Shown here in pieces: positions 18,550 to 25,807 of a DNA stretch of 64,000 bases (within the stretch, counting starts at the first letter, position 1; every line of letters begins with the position of its first letter). The translations under genes and the position numbers were made by a program. Where the stretch lies: assembly GCA_027100635.1 (NCBI GenBank), contig JAMOOQ010000012.1, forward strand, positions 62,001-126,000, read 5' to 3'. Below the pieces are notes generated by a model. The model was given only the letters and a program-made list of their open reading frames with translations, ran no database searches and was not told the origin of the DNA. The DNA is from Campylobacteraceae bacterium (GTDB lineage Bacteria > Campylobacterota > Campylobacteria > Campylobacterales > Sulfurovaceae).

Positions 18550-18924
18550 ATGGCAATAGTTAGATATACAGATAAACAAATAGAAAAATTTAATCGTCAA
18601 AAATATATAGCATACTTATCTAAAGTAACAAAAAATTTATATAAGATGTTTAGAGATAAAGGTGTAACGCAAGAGAATTTTGTTAAAAAATTTATTACAA
18701 TTAAAGCATCACTAGACCCAAAATATAAAGTTGAACTATATACAGGTTATCATAAAGATGTAGAGATTTATATTGAGAATATATATTTAAAATGTATGGG
18801 TGAATTTATTTTAGATGATATTAGATATGAAGAGATGAGTAACCTTAATCGGCTTCAAAAAAGTAAAAATAGAAAGAGTTATAAAAAAGATAAGCATAAA
18901 AATAGTTTTAATCAACAATTTTAG
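18550..18924 (+). CDS. Hypothetical protein, basic
   Basis: 124 residues, lysine-rich, no signal peptide or membrane segment, no family recognised. It looks like a small helical cytoplasmic protein with a basic, probably disordered tail (about 100-124). Start ATG is preceded by GAGGA, and it follows the L,D-transpeptidase gene by 9 bases, so it is likely expressed with it. Confidence 0.55.
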   Translation: MAIVRYTDKQIEKFNRQKYIAYLSKVTKNLYKMFRDKGVTQENFVKKFITIKASLDPKYKVELYTGYHKDVEIYIENIYLKCMGEFILDDIRYEEMSNLNRLQKSKNRKSYKKDKHKNSFNQQF

Positions 18925-18957
18925 TAAAATACTATTGTTTTTTTAATCTATATTTGA

Positions 18958-18963
18958 TATAAT
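18958..18963 (+). promoter_or_regulatory. Candidate -10 box for the SRP RNA transcript
   Basis: TATAAT preceded by TTTGA lies about 17 bases before the leader hairpin and 67 bases before the SRP RNA core. No clear -35 box is seen, which is usual for sigma-70 promoters in Campylobacterota. Confidence 0.5.
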
Positions 18964-18980
18964 GTTATTCTTTAATATAT

Positions 18981-19025
18981 GAGAGATGCACTGAGAGTAT
19001 AAAATTGTACTTTGAGTGCCTCTCT
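18981..19025 (+). other. Hairpin in the leader of the SRP RNA transcript
   Basis: GAGAG and GCACT pair with AGTGC and CTCTC, closing a stem with a two-base bulge; inside, AGTATA/GTACT-type pairing can extend it. It lies between the candidate promoter and the SRP RNA, so it may be a processing signal or part of a precursor. It lacks a T-run and therefore is not a convincing terminator for the upstream gene. Confidence 0.45.
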
Positions 19026-19029
19026 TTAG

Positions 19030-19108
19030 ACTTATGCAATAATATTTGTGAGCATCGTGTCAGGATGGGAACATAGCAGCACACTTGCTTTTATTATGTG
19101 CCGTAAGT
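19030..19108 (+). ncRNA. ffs: Signal recognition particle RNA (4.5S, small bacterial type)
   Basis: The conserved SRP core GTCAGG-ATGG-GAA-CAT-AGCAGC is at 19060-19080 and is closed by an imperfect hairpin: ACTTATGCAATAATA on the left pairs with TATTATGTGC and TAAGT on the right. This RNA binds Ffh to target membrane proteins co-translationally. Length of about 80 nt is at the short end for bacterial 4.5S RNA. Ends are approximate. Confidence 0.85.
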
Positions 19109-19113
19109 ATCTG

Positions 19114-19134
19114 AAGGGGGGTATTTCCCTTTTC
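19114..19134 (+). terminator. Terminator hairpin after SRP RNA
   Basis: AAGGG pairs with CCCTT across a GGTATTT-type loop and is followed by TTTC, just downstream of the SRP RNA. Confidence 0.6.
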
Positions 19135-19236
19135 AAATTAACTTAATCAAATTAATAATTAGTATATCTTATATAAAATAAATTGTATTTGGTTTTTCTC
19201 TTTAATTTTTACTAGAATTATTGTAAAACTATTCCT

Positions 19237-19373
19237 AGATTCCGTGTCAAGCACGGAATGACAAAAATTCAAGCACGGAATGACAAAAAGTCAAGCAAGG
19301 TTGTTTGTCATTTTGAAACTGTTGTTTGTCATTCTGAATTTAATTCAGAATCTACTTTTGAAAGAAGTCTAGT
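19237..19373. repeat. Family-A interspersed palindromic repeat
   Basis: The left arm AGATTCCGTGTCAAGCACGG continues as AATGACAAA; AGCACGGAATGACAAA is then repeated. The right arm has TTGTTTGTCATTCTGAA and TTTAATTCAGAATCT. The element is a long inverted repeat with small tandem units in each arm. Related copies lie at 23592-23664, 28131-28283, 61418-61529 and 62880-63135. It is REP/REPIN-like, between ffs and maf. Confidence 0.85.
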
Positions 19374-19376
19374 AAA

Positions 19377-19919
19377 TTATAACCATGGAAGTAGCTTTTC
19401 TACTTGAAGTCCCATCGCAGTGCTTTCTAGTCCGTAAACACTTTTTATATATTTTTTACAAAATCCCTCAACCATACATCCACCAGCTTTTCCCATCCAA
19501 AGATTACTATCTAAATATTCTTGTAAATCATCTTTGTCAAATTTATAAAAATTATAATATGTGGCAGATATATCACTAAATAACATAGATTCCGTTTTGT
19601 AGTGCAGTGAGGATATTATAGATATTGTTGAACCACTTTGAAGTTCTAATATTCTTCTTACATCATCCTTTGTTTTTGCTTTTCTAAGAATTTTAGAGGA
19701 TAAAGAGATTACAGTATCAGCAGATAAAAGAGGATATTCTAATCCAAATTCATCAATAGATGCGTTTAGTTTTCCTAAACTTGCAATATATACAAAATCT
19801 TTTGCTACTGTTGTTTTAATTTTATCTTCGTCATAATTTGGACTTTTTTGAATATATTTTATATCAAAATTATCTAAAAGCATAGCTCTTGTTGGGGATG
19901 ATGAGCATAATTGTATCAT
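19377..19919 (-). CDS. maf: Maf family nucleotide pyrophosphatase
   Basis: 180 residues. N-terminal LCSSSPTRAMLLDNF, a variant of the SSSPRRxxLL substrate motif, and LLSADTVISL with the catalytic aspartate. Maf proteins hydrolyse dTTP/UTP or modified nucleotides and were first linked to septum inhibition. The arginine in SPTRAML follows Thr rather than Arg (usual SPRR), which is common in epsilonproteobacterial sequences. The C terminus contains the GLESTAMGLQVEKLL stretch expected for the family. It stands alone, divergent from rpiB. Confidence 0.88.
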   Translation of the reverse strand: MIQLCSSSPTRAMLLDNFDIKYIQKSPNYDEDKIKTTVAKDFVYIASLGKLNASIDEFGLEYPLLSADTVISLSSKILRKAKTKDDVRRILELQSGSTISIISSLHYKTESMLFSDISATYYNFYKFDKDDLQEYLDSNLWMGKAGGCMVEGFCKKYIKSVYGLESTAMGLQVEKLLPWL

Positions 19920-20025
19920 TATTTAATCTCCTGATTTAAGTAAATTGTTTCTTTTATTATATCATTAACTTAAAAAAAACTTGGTATAATGAGTAAAAAT
20001 TATATATAAAAAAGTTAGGAAAAAG

Positions 20026-20475
20026 ATGAAATTTTATATAGCAACAGATCATGCTGGATTTGAAGTAAAAGGTTTTGTAATTGATTATATATCTTCAAAA
20101 GGTCATGAAGTTATTGATTTAGGTCCAGATAGTGATGATAGAGTAGATTATCCAGATTTTGCCAAAAAATGTGCAAACTCGGTGGTATCGGATAAAGGTA
20201 GTTTTGGTGTATTAATATGTGGAACTGGTATTGGTATATCAATTGCTGCAAATAAAATAGAGGGAATTAGAGCAGGGTTGTGTCATGATGCTTTTACAGC
20301 AAGTGCAACAAGAGCTCATAATAATGCTAATATTTTATGCTTTGGTCAAAGAGTTGTAGGGCGTGGAGTTATTGAAAGTATGATTGATGCATTTTGTGAG
20401 ACTGAGTTTGAAGGTGGAAGACATACAGGAAGAGTGGAGAAAATAGAGGGATGTAGTTTTGGAGCTAATTTATAG
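20026..20475 (+). CDS. rpiB: Ribose-5-phosphate isomerase B
   Basis: 149 residues. N-terminal ATDHAGFEVKG, the active-site loop VLICGTGIGISIAANK with the catalytic cysteine, and GLCHDAFTASATRAHNNANIL, all RpiB/LacAB signatures. It interconverts ribose-5-phosphate and ribulose-5-phosphate in the pentose phosphate pathway. RBS AGGAAAA precedes the ATG. It is followed 8 bases later by purU. Confidence 0.95.
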   Translation: MKFYIATDHAGFEVKGFVIDYISSKGHEVIDLGPDSDDRVDYPDFAKKCANSVVSDKGSFGVLICGTGIGISIAANKIEGIRAGLCHDAFTASATRAHNNANILCFGQRVVGRGVIESMIDAFCETEFEGGRHTGRVEKIEGCSFGANL

Positions 20476-20483
20476 AGTAAAAT

Positions 20484-21320
20484 ATGGAAAATAGAGCAAG
20501 AGTATTAATAGATTGTAGTGACGAAAAAGGTCTTGTTTGTAACATAACTAAAGTTTTTTTTGATTTGGATTTGAATATTGATCATAACCGTGAGTTTGTG
20601 GATAAAGATAACTCTAAATTTTTTATGCGTACTGTAGTAACTGGTAAATTTAATACGGAGGAGTTATTTAAATCGTTAAAAAGTATAACACCTCAAGATG
20701 CAAAAATAAAAATAATTGAGCCAAAAAGAAAAAAAATTGTAATTATGGCAACAAGAGAGTCTCACTGTTTGGGAGATATTTTAATTAGATGGGAAAGTGG
20801 AGAGCTTGATGCTGATATAGAAGCAGTTGTGGCTAATCATAAAGATTTGCAATCATTGACCCATCGTTTTAATATACCGTTTAATTATATAAGTGCTGAA
20901 AATATTTCACGAGAAGAGCATGAGCAAAAAGTTCTTTTGCTTTTGAAAGATATAGATTTTGATTATATAGTTTTAGCTAAATATATGAGAATTTTAAGTA
21001 ATGATTTTGTGGAGAATTATAGATGGCGAATTATTAATATTCATCACTCTTTTTTACCTGCATTTATTGGAGCTAATCCTTATAAACAAGCCCATAGCAG
21101 AGGTGTTAAAATTATTGGAGCAACTGCACATTTTGTTACTTCTAATTTGGATGAGGGACCAATTATATCTCAAGATGTAATCCCTGTAAATCATTATTAT
21201 AAGTGGCGAGATATGCAAAAAGCTGGTAAAGATGTAGAAAAAATTGTTCTTTCAAAAGCACTTGCCTTAGTGTTAAATGATAGAGTATTTATTCATAAAA
21301 ACAAAACGGTGGTATTTTAA
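20484..21320 (+). CDS. purU: Formyltetrahydrofolate deformylase
   Basis: 278 residues. An N-terminal ACT domain (about 1-80, RVLIDCSDEKGLVCNIT) is fused to a formyltransferase-fold domain with IHHSFLPAFIGANPY and GATAHFVTSNLDEGPII, carrying the conserved Asn-His-Asp catalytic set. It releases formate from 10-formyl-THF, balancing one-carbon units. Its stop overlaps the trmL start (TAATG), indicating translational coupling. Confidence 0.94.
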   Translation: MENRARVLIDCSDEKGLVCNITKVFFDLDLNIDHNREFVDKDNSKFFMRTVVTGKFNTEELFKSLKSITPQDAKIKIIEPKRKKIVIMATRESHCLGDILIRWESGELDADIEAVVANHKDLQSLTHRFNIPFNYISAENISREEHEQKVLLLLKDIDFDYIVLAKYMRILSNDFVENYRWRIINIHHSFLPAFIGANPYKQAHSRGVKIIGATAHFVTSNLDEGPIISQDVIPVNHYYKWRDMQKAGKDVEKIVLSKALALVLNDRVFIHKNKTVVF

Positions 21321-21805
21321 TGTTTAATATAGTATTAGTAGAGCCTCAAATTCCTCCAAATACTGGAACAATTGGGAGATTATGTGTAAATCTTGGTGCA
21401 TCATTGCATTTAATAAAACCTCTTGGATTTGATATTGATGATAAAGCAGTAAAACGAGCAGGATTAGATTATTGGAATAAATTGGATTTAAAAGTTTGGG
21501 AAAGTTTTGAAGAGTTTTTAGAGGTTCATCCGATAGATGAAAATTCCCATTTAGCTACAACAAAAACTGATAATATATATTTTGAAGCAACTTATAAAAA
21601 AGATGATTTCTTGATATTTGGCTCTGAAACGAAAGGGATAGATGAGAAAGTTCTAAAAGATAACCCTAGTAGATGTGTAACTATCCCAATGGGTGGAGCG
21701 GGGAGAAGCTTGAATATTGCTATTTCTGTGGGAATTGTTACTTATGAAGCACTAAAGCAAAACTATGATGGATTTAAAAAAATTACAATAGATATGAAGG
21801 ACTAG
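21320..21805 (+). CDS. trmL: tRNA (cytidine/uridine-34-2'-O)-methyltransferase
   Basis: 161 residues, a minimal SPOUT methyltransferase. Motifs: VEPQIPPNTGTIGRLCVN at the N terminus, FGSETKGID in the middle and IPMGGAGRSLNIAISVGIVTYEAL in the trefoil knot at the end. It 2'-O-methylates the wobble base of certain leucine tRNAs. It overlaps purU by one base and is followed immediately by a 49-residue membrane protein. Confidence 0.93.
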   Translation: MFNIVLVEPQIPPNTGTIGRLCVNLGASLHLIKPLGFDIDDKAVKRAGLDYWNKLDLKVWESFEEFLEVHPIDENSHLATTKTDNIYFEATYKKDDFLIFGSETKGIDEKVLKDNPSRCVTIPMGGAGRSLNIAISVGIVTYEALKQNYDGFKKITIDMKD

Positions 21806-21806
21806 A

Positions 21807-21956
21807 ATGAGTATTGGTGATATATTTTATATAATTTCTGCTATTTTCTTTTCTCTTATTACCTTTGGAATCGTGCGTGGATATTATAGAAGAAAGTTTG
21901 ATGACAAAGGTAGAAGACTTGATATGATTGATGAGTATAAAGATAAAACAGATTAA
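21807..21956 (+). CDS. Small single-pass membrane protein (49 aa)
   Basis: A 49-codon frame begins at an ATG one base after the trmL stop. It encodes an N-terminal hydrophobic helix (about residues 5-23, DIFYIISAIFFSLITFGIV), then a basic turn RGYYRRKF and a charged tail ending DEYKDKTD. The N-out/C-in topology is predicted from the positive residues after the helix. Tight packing between trmL and greA and lack of internal stops suggest a real gene. No family recognised; function unknown. Confidence 0.6.
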   Translation: MSIGDIFYIISAIFFSLITFGIVRGYYRRKFDDKGRRLDMIDEYKDKTD

Positions 21957-22005
21957 TATTTATCTTTTGGTATAATATTAATAATTTAAATTAAAAGGAG
22001 TCATT

Positions 22006-22497
22006 GTGGTGGAAAAAGAGCCAATGACTGATATAACATACGAGAAATTGACTATAGAGTTAGAGTATCTCAAAACAAAAGAGAGAGCTAATATCGCAAA
22101 AGAGATTGAATCTGCTTTAGAACTAGGAGATTTAAAAGAAAATGCTGAATATCATGCAGCAAAAGATAAGCAGGGATTAATGGAAGCTCGTATTATTGAG
22201 CTTCAAGATATTGTTGGAAGAGCAATTGTGATTGACCCTTCTAAATTAGCTCATAATAGAATAAGTTTTGGCTCAACCATATTAATAGTGGATACTAAAA
22301 CAGATGAAGAGATTACTTACACTATATTAGGAACTCAAGAGAGCAATCCAAATAAAGGATTAATTTCAATTAAATCTCCATTAGCAAAACAACTTTTGGG
22401 TAAGGAAGAGGGTGATAGTGTTAGAGTAGATTTACCATCAGGAAAAGTCAAATATGATATTGAAGAGGTCTATTATAAAGAGATAAACCTATCATGA
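22006..22497 (+). CDS. greA: Transcription elongation factor GreA
   Basis: 163 residues. The N-terminal coiled coil contains LELGDLKENAEYHAAKDKQ with the acidic tip residues, and the C-terminal FKBP-like domain contains FGSTILIVD and ISIKSPLAKQLLGKEEGD. GreA stimulates cleavage of backtracked transcripts by RNA polymerase. The GTG at 22006 is chosen because AAGGAG lies 7 bases upstream and EKEPMT near the start is typical of epsilonproteobacterial GreA. The stop overlaps the argC start (ATGA). Confidence 0.93.
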   Translation: MVEKEPMTDITYEKLTIELEYLKTKERANIAKEIESALELGDLKENAEYHAAKDKQGLMEARIIELQDIVGRAIVIDPSKLAHNRISFGSTILIVDTKTDEEITYTILGTQESNPNKGLISIKSPLAKQLLGKEEGDSVRVDLPSGKVKYDIEEVYYKEINLS

Positions 22498-23501
22498 AAG
22501 TTGGAGTTGTTGGGGCAAGTGGGTATACAGGATTAGAGCTTATTAAAATGTTAATATCTCATCCTTATTTTGAAATTTCAGTTCTTGCTACTACCACAGG
22601 AGATACAAGAGTTGAAGAACTTCATCCATCATTGCAAGATGTTATAAGTTTTCCAATAGAAAAAGCAGATGCTAATTTGATTTCAGAAAATTGTGATTTA
22701 GTATTCTTGGCACTTCCTCATAAAGCATCAATGGGATTTGCAAAACTGTTATTAGCTAATGGTGTAAAAGTTGTGGACTTATCAGCAGACTATAGATTAG
22801 ATAAAGATACTTATGAGGAGCATTATTGTGAACATGAAGATGTGGAAAGTTTAGATAAGAGTGTTTATGCTTTAATTGAATACTACAGAGAAGATTTAAA
22901 AAAGACTTCACTAGCATCAGGTCCAGGATGTTATCCAACTGCAACACTTCTTGGAATTTTACCATTTATTGATTATATAGATGAAAATGCACCAATGTTT
23001 GTTGATGCAAAATCAGGAGTAAGTGGAGCAGGTAAAAAGTTATCCGAGGTATCTCATTTTGTGAATATGAATGATAATATATTTGCATATAATCCTCTTA
23101 AACATAGACATGCTCCAGAGATTGCCGAGAAGATAAAGCTTATTAGTGGTAAAAAAATATCTGTAAATTTTGTTCCTCATTTAATCCCTGTAACAAGAGG
23201 AGAACTTATTAGCGTGTATTCCACTTTAAAAGATAAAAATATAGACCCTTTAGAAATTTTAAAAGAGCATTATAAGAATGATCCATTTATTAGAATCAGA
23301 GAAAATCCAGTTGATATTAAAAGCACAGCAGGTACTCATTTTTGTGATATATTTGCTAGTAAAAATGAAAATGGGCTTTTTGTAAACTCTGCAATTGATA
23401 ATCTTTTAAGAGGAGCATCTTCTCAAGCACTTGTTGCTGCAAATTTAATGTGTGGGTTTCCAGAAAATACAGCAATTCCTACAATCTCTTATATTCCATA
23501 A
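22494..23501 (+). CDS. argC: N-acetyl-gamma-glutamyl-phosphate reductase
   Basis: 335 residues. NADP-binding GASGYTGLELIKML at the N terminus, active-site ASGPGCYPTATLLG with the catalytic cysteine, and HRHAPEI and PHLIPVTRGE in the substrate domain. It is the third step of arginine biosynthesis. It is translationally coupled to greA, a pairing I recall from other Campylobacterota. No other arg gene is in this window. Confidence 0.96.
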   Translation: MKVGVVGASGYTGLELIKMLISHPYFEISVLATTTGDTRVEELHPSLQDVISFPIEKADANLISENCDLVFLALPHKASMGFAKLLLANGVKVVDLSADYRLDKDTYEEHYCEHEDVESLDKSVYALIEYYREDLKKTSLASGPGCYPTATLLGILPFIDYIDENAPMFVDAKSGVSGAGKKLSEVSHFVNMNDNIFAYNPLKHRHAPEIAEKIKLISGKKISVNFVPHLIPVTRGELISVYSTLKDKNIDPLEILKEHYKNDPFIRIRENPVDIKSTAGTHFCDIFASKNENGLFVNSAIDNLLRGASSQALVAANLMCGFPENTAIPTISYIP

Positions 23502-23537
23502 TATATATATATTAATGAAAAATAACTTATCGGAAGT

Positions 23538-23576
23538 GATGGCTTTAGCCTCACAAAAAGCTGAAGCTAAAGTACC
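23538..23576. repeat. Family-C repeat (GATGGCTTTAGCCTC...GCTAAAG)
   Basis: GATGGCTTTAGCCTC followed by GAAGCTAAAGTACC. The first 15 bases are identical, in inverted orientation, to 11836-11850; the second segment matches 11810-11823 at 12 of 14 positions. Both copies form a hairpin through CTTTAGC/GCTAAAG. It sits directly after argC. Confidence 0.65.
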
Positions 23577-23591
23577 AGTTCTGAATTTAAT

Positions 23592-23664
23592 GGTTATTTG
23601 TCATTATTTAATGGTTGTTTGTCATTCTGAATTTAATTCAGAATCTAGTTTTAAAAGAAGAATA
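23592..23664. repeat. Family-A repeat, half element
   Basis: GGTTGTTTGTCATTCTGAA, TTTAATTCAGAATCT and AGTTTTAAAAGAAGAA, matching the right arm of the elements at 19237 and 61418. The phosphatase reading frame runs open through this repeat, but that is not evidence of coding. Confidence 0.8.
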
Positions 23665-23668
23665 TTCA

Positions 23669-24370
23669 GTGATAAAAATAGAAAATAGAGCTATTTTTAT
23701 AGCTGATGTTCATTATCCACACCATGGAGATAAAATATTTGATCTATTAAGTGTTACTTTTTTACAAAAAAATAAAATTTCTCAAATATTTTTTTTAGGT
23801 GATATTTTTGATATTCTTTTTGAAAATACTCAATATCTTATAAATTATAATAAAAAATTAATACAAGTTATAAATAGTATTGATATAAATATAAGAATTT
23901 CTTATTTTGAGGGAAATCATGACTTTAATTTAAGAGGAATTTTACCTAATATAACTATATATTCTATAGAAAATCAGCCTCAACAGATGTTACTTGGTAA
24001 TAAAATTGTATCAATTTCCCATGGAGATAAGTATGAAATGGGTTTAAGATATAGAATTTACAGTAAATTTATTAGAAATAGTTTTATTATAAAGTATCTA
24101 ATTCCTTTAAAAAATACTCTATTAGCCAAACAGATTAGTAAATTAAAAAAGAAAAAGATATGTAAAAAATTAGATAATTTTACCCAAATTGTGAATAAAA
24201 TTTTATCAAACTATAATAGTGAAGAGTTAGTAATAGAAGCTCATTATCATCAAGGAGTGATAATAGATAACTATATCTCATTGCCTTCTTTGGCTTGTCA
24301 AAATATGATTGCAATTGTAGAAAATGGTGAAATTTTATTTAAGAAGATAAAGTTTAATACCCCTTTATAG
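23669..24370 (+). CDS. Calcineurin-like metallophosphoesterase, LpxH-like
   Basis: 233 residues from the GTG at 23669. An in-frame ATG 54 bases upstream would translate the family-A repeat and is rejected. Metal-binding motifs occur in order: IADVHYPHHGD, FLGDIFDILF, EGNHDFNLRG, SHGDKYEMG and EAHYHQG. The set and the HGD residue after the fourth motif resemble UDP-2,3-diacylglucosamine hydrolases (LpxH), which act at the inner membrane in lipid A synthesis. The usual GHTH ending is replaced by EAHYHQ. LpxH role is probable, not proven. It converges with the adaptor gene. Confidence 0.72.
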   Translation: MIKIENRAIFIADVHYPHHGDKIFDLLSVTFLQKNKISQIFFLGDIFDILFENTQYLINYNKKLIQVINSIDINIRISYFEGNHDFNLRGILPNITIYSIENQPQQMLLGNKIVSISHGDKYEMGLRYRIYSKFIRNSFIIKYLIPLKNTLLAKQISKLKKKKICKKLDNFTQIVNKILSNYNSEELVIEAHYHQGVIIDNYISLPSLACQNMIAIVENGEILFKKIKFNTPL

Positions 24371-24376
24371 GGAGTA

Positions 24377-25171
24377 TTAATATTTTTTAATTATAACTTT
24401 TGCATACATTCCAGGAAAAACATTTGCACCATTCTTATTAAAACTAACACGCATTTTTATTTTATGTGTCATTGGATTAGCATCAGGAATAATCGCTTTT
24501 ATTTTACCTATTGTTTCATAGTTTAAAGATGGGATAAGAACTTTCACCTTGTCATTCTCTTTTACATACTTTAATATACTTTCAGATAATGATACATCAA
24601 TCTCTAAATCTTCAGTATCAATAAGCATTATAGTGAGCATCCCTGGCATAACCATATCACCTACTTTTATATTCTTTTGAACAACAACACCATCTGATGG
24701 AGCTTTCATTTTAATATAATTATATGTAGAAGCCACCTGTTTTGCTTTTATAGCCATCTGTTTAACAGCTACTCTACCAGTTTCTAGCATTGTTTGAGCA
24801 TTGTCTGCCATCATCTCTAAATCATCAAGTTGCATTGCAGGAGCACCCTTCTTATTTTTAAGAGCCTCTTTTCTTCTTTGCAATATTTTGATTCGTTTTT
24901 GCCAAAATTGAACAATAACTTGGGTTTGTTCTAGTGCTAAATCAGCCTGAGATTTCATTATATCAAACTCTGCTGATTCCATCTCATAAAGATCATCTTC
25001 ACGTTTTACTTTATCTCCAAGCTTTACAAATACTTTCTTGATATAGCCCATATATCTACTACCAATCATCTTTTGACCATTAGATACAACAGTACCTGTT
25101 AAAGTCAATTGAGCTGCATTAGCATTTTGCATTACAAAAAGTAACAATATAGAAAAAATTATTTTTTTCAA
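24377..25171 (-). CDS. Periplasmic adaptor (membrane-fusion) protein, HlyD/RND type
   Basis: 264 residues. Signal peptide 1-19 (ending NANA), a lipoyl half-motif (MGYIKKVFVKLGDKVKRED), an alpha-hairpin (about 60-135), the second lipoyl half (APSDGVVVQKNIKVGDMVMPG) and a beta-barrel domain ending FPGMYAKVIIKKY. Such proteins bridge an inner-membrane pump and an outer-membrane channel. No pump or TolC-like gene is adjacent: downstream lies a convergent phosphatase gene. It follows the cytochrome gene by 35 bases on the same strand and is probably co-expressed. Confidence 0.82.
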   Translation of the reverse strand: MKKIIFSILLLFVMQNANAAQLTLTGTVVSNGQKMIGSRYMGYIKKVFVKLGDKVKREDDLYEMESAEFDIMKSQADLALEQTQVIVQFWQKRIKILQRRKEALKNKKGAPAMQLDDLEMMADNAQTMLETGRVAVKQMAIKAKQVASTYNYIKMKAPSDGVVVQKNIKVGDMVMPGMLTIMLIDTEDLEIDVSLSESILKYVKENDKVKVLIPSLNYETIGKIKAIIPDANPMTHKIKMRVSFNKNGANVFPGMYAKVIIKKY

Positions 25172-25206
25172 AAAACTATCCTTTTAAACTTATTATAGTA
25201 AATTAT

Positions 25207-25617
25207 TTACCAATTTCTTAGTTGAGTATGGCACTTCATACACTCTTTTGTTATCTTTGTAAAGGCGTGTATAGCTTGAACTGTATCACCTTGTGAAAAT
25301 CTTTCTAATAAGACTTTTGTTTTTTTATTAATTCGTCTTTTTATACTATTTGATATTTGAACTTTATTATTTACATAACGAGTCATAACATCCTTCTCTT
25401 CAACCTCTTCTAAAGGTGGCTCTACCTTTACTATAGTCTTTGTAAGCTTTGTTGTACCAACTTTTATCATATCAAAATTATTATAGAAAAATCCATTTTG
25501 AATATCTTGCATTGCTGATGCCATTATTTGCATATCTTTAATTCTATCCTCTTTAGTATAATTAGTTGCAGATAGAGTTGCAGTCACTATTGCTAATGTC
25601 ACAATTATTTTTTTCAT
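25207..25617 (-). CDS. Exported c-type cytochrome, cytochrome c'-like helical protein
   Basis: 136 residues with a signal peptide (1-17, ending LSA) and one CMKCH haem-binding site at 126-130, ten residues from the C terminus. A helical body with a C-terminal CxxCH is the layout of class II (c'-type) cytochromes, which bind NO or transfer electrons. Here the haem motif is closer to the end than the body would suggest, and residues such as DMQIMASAMQDIQNGFFYNN fit the first helix. It probably forms an operon with the adaptor protein downstream. Confidence 0.72.
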   Translation of the reverse strand: MKKIIVTLAIVTATLSATNYTKEDRIKDMQIMASAMQDIQNGFFYNNFDMIKVGTTKLTKTIVKVEPPLEEVEEKDVMTRYVNNKVQISNSIKRRINKKTKVLLERFSQGDTVQAIHAFTKITKECMKCHTQLRNW

Positions 25618-25807
25618 TCTTACTCCTACTTTTTTAAATTACCCATTGTATCAAAATAATAATTAAAGATTCATCAATGTTTCTTATAATTTAAAATATA
25701 TATAACTACAATTTATTATTTAAGTTTCAATTTAGTAAATTATAGTTATAGTTTTGGTATGCATATTATGCAATAAAAATTTAATTAAAGCCTTGGGAGG
25801 ATTTAAA

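Noticed and set aside
18981-19025. Hairpin with CTGAGAG considered as a TPP riboswitch
   Set aside because: The rest of the thi-box consensus is absent and the next product is SRP RNA, not a thiamine gene.
23452-23688. A 78-residue frame at the argC end reading VVCHSEFNSES-type peptide
   Set aside because: It overlaps argC out of frame and runs through family-C and family-A palindromes; such peptides are translations of the repeats.
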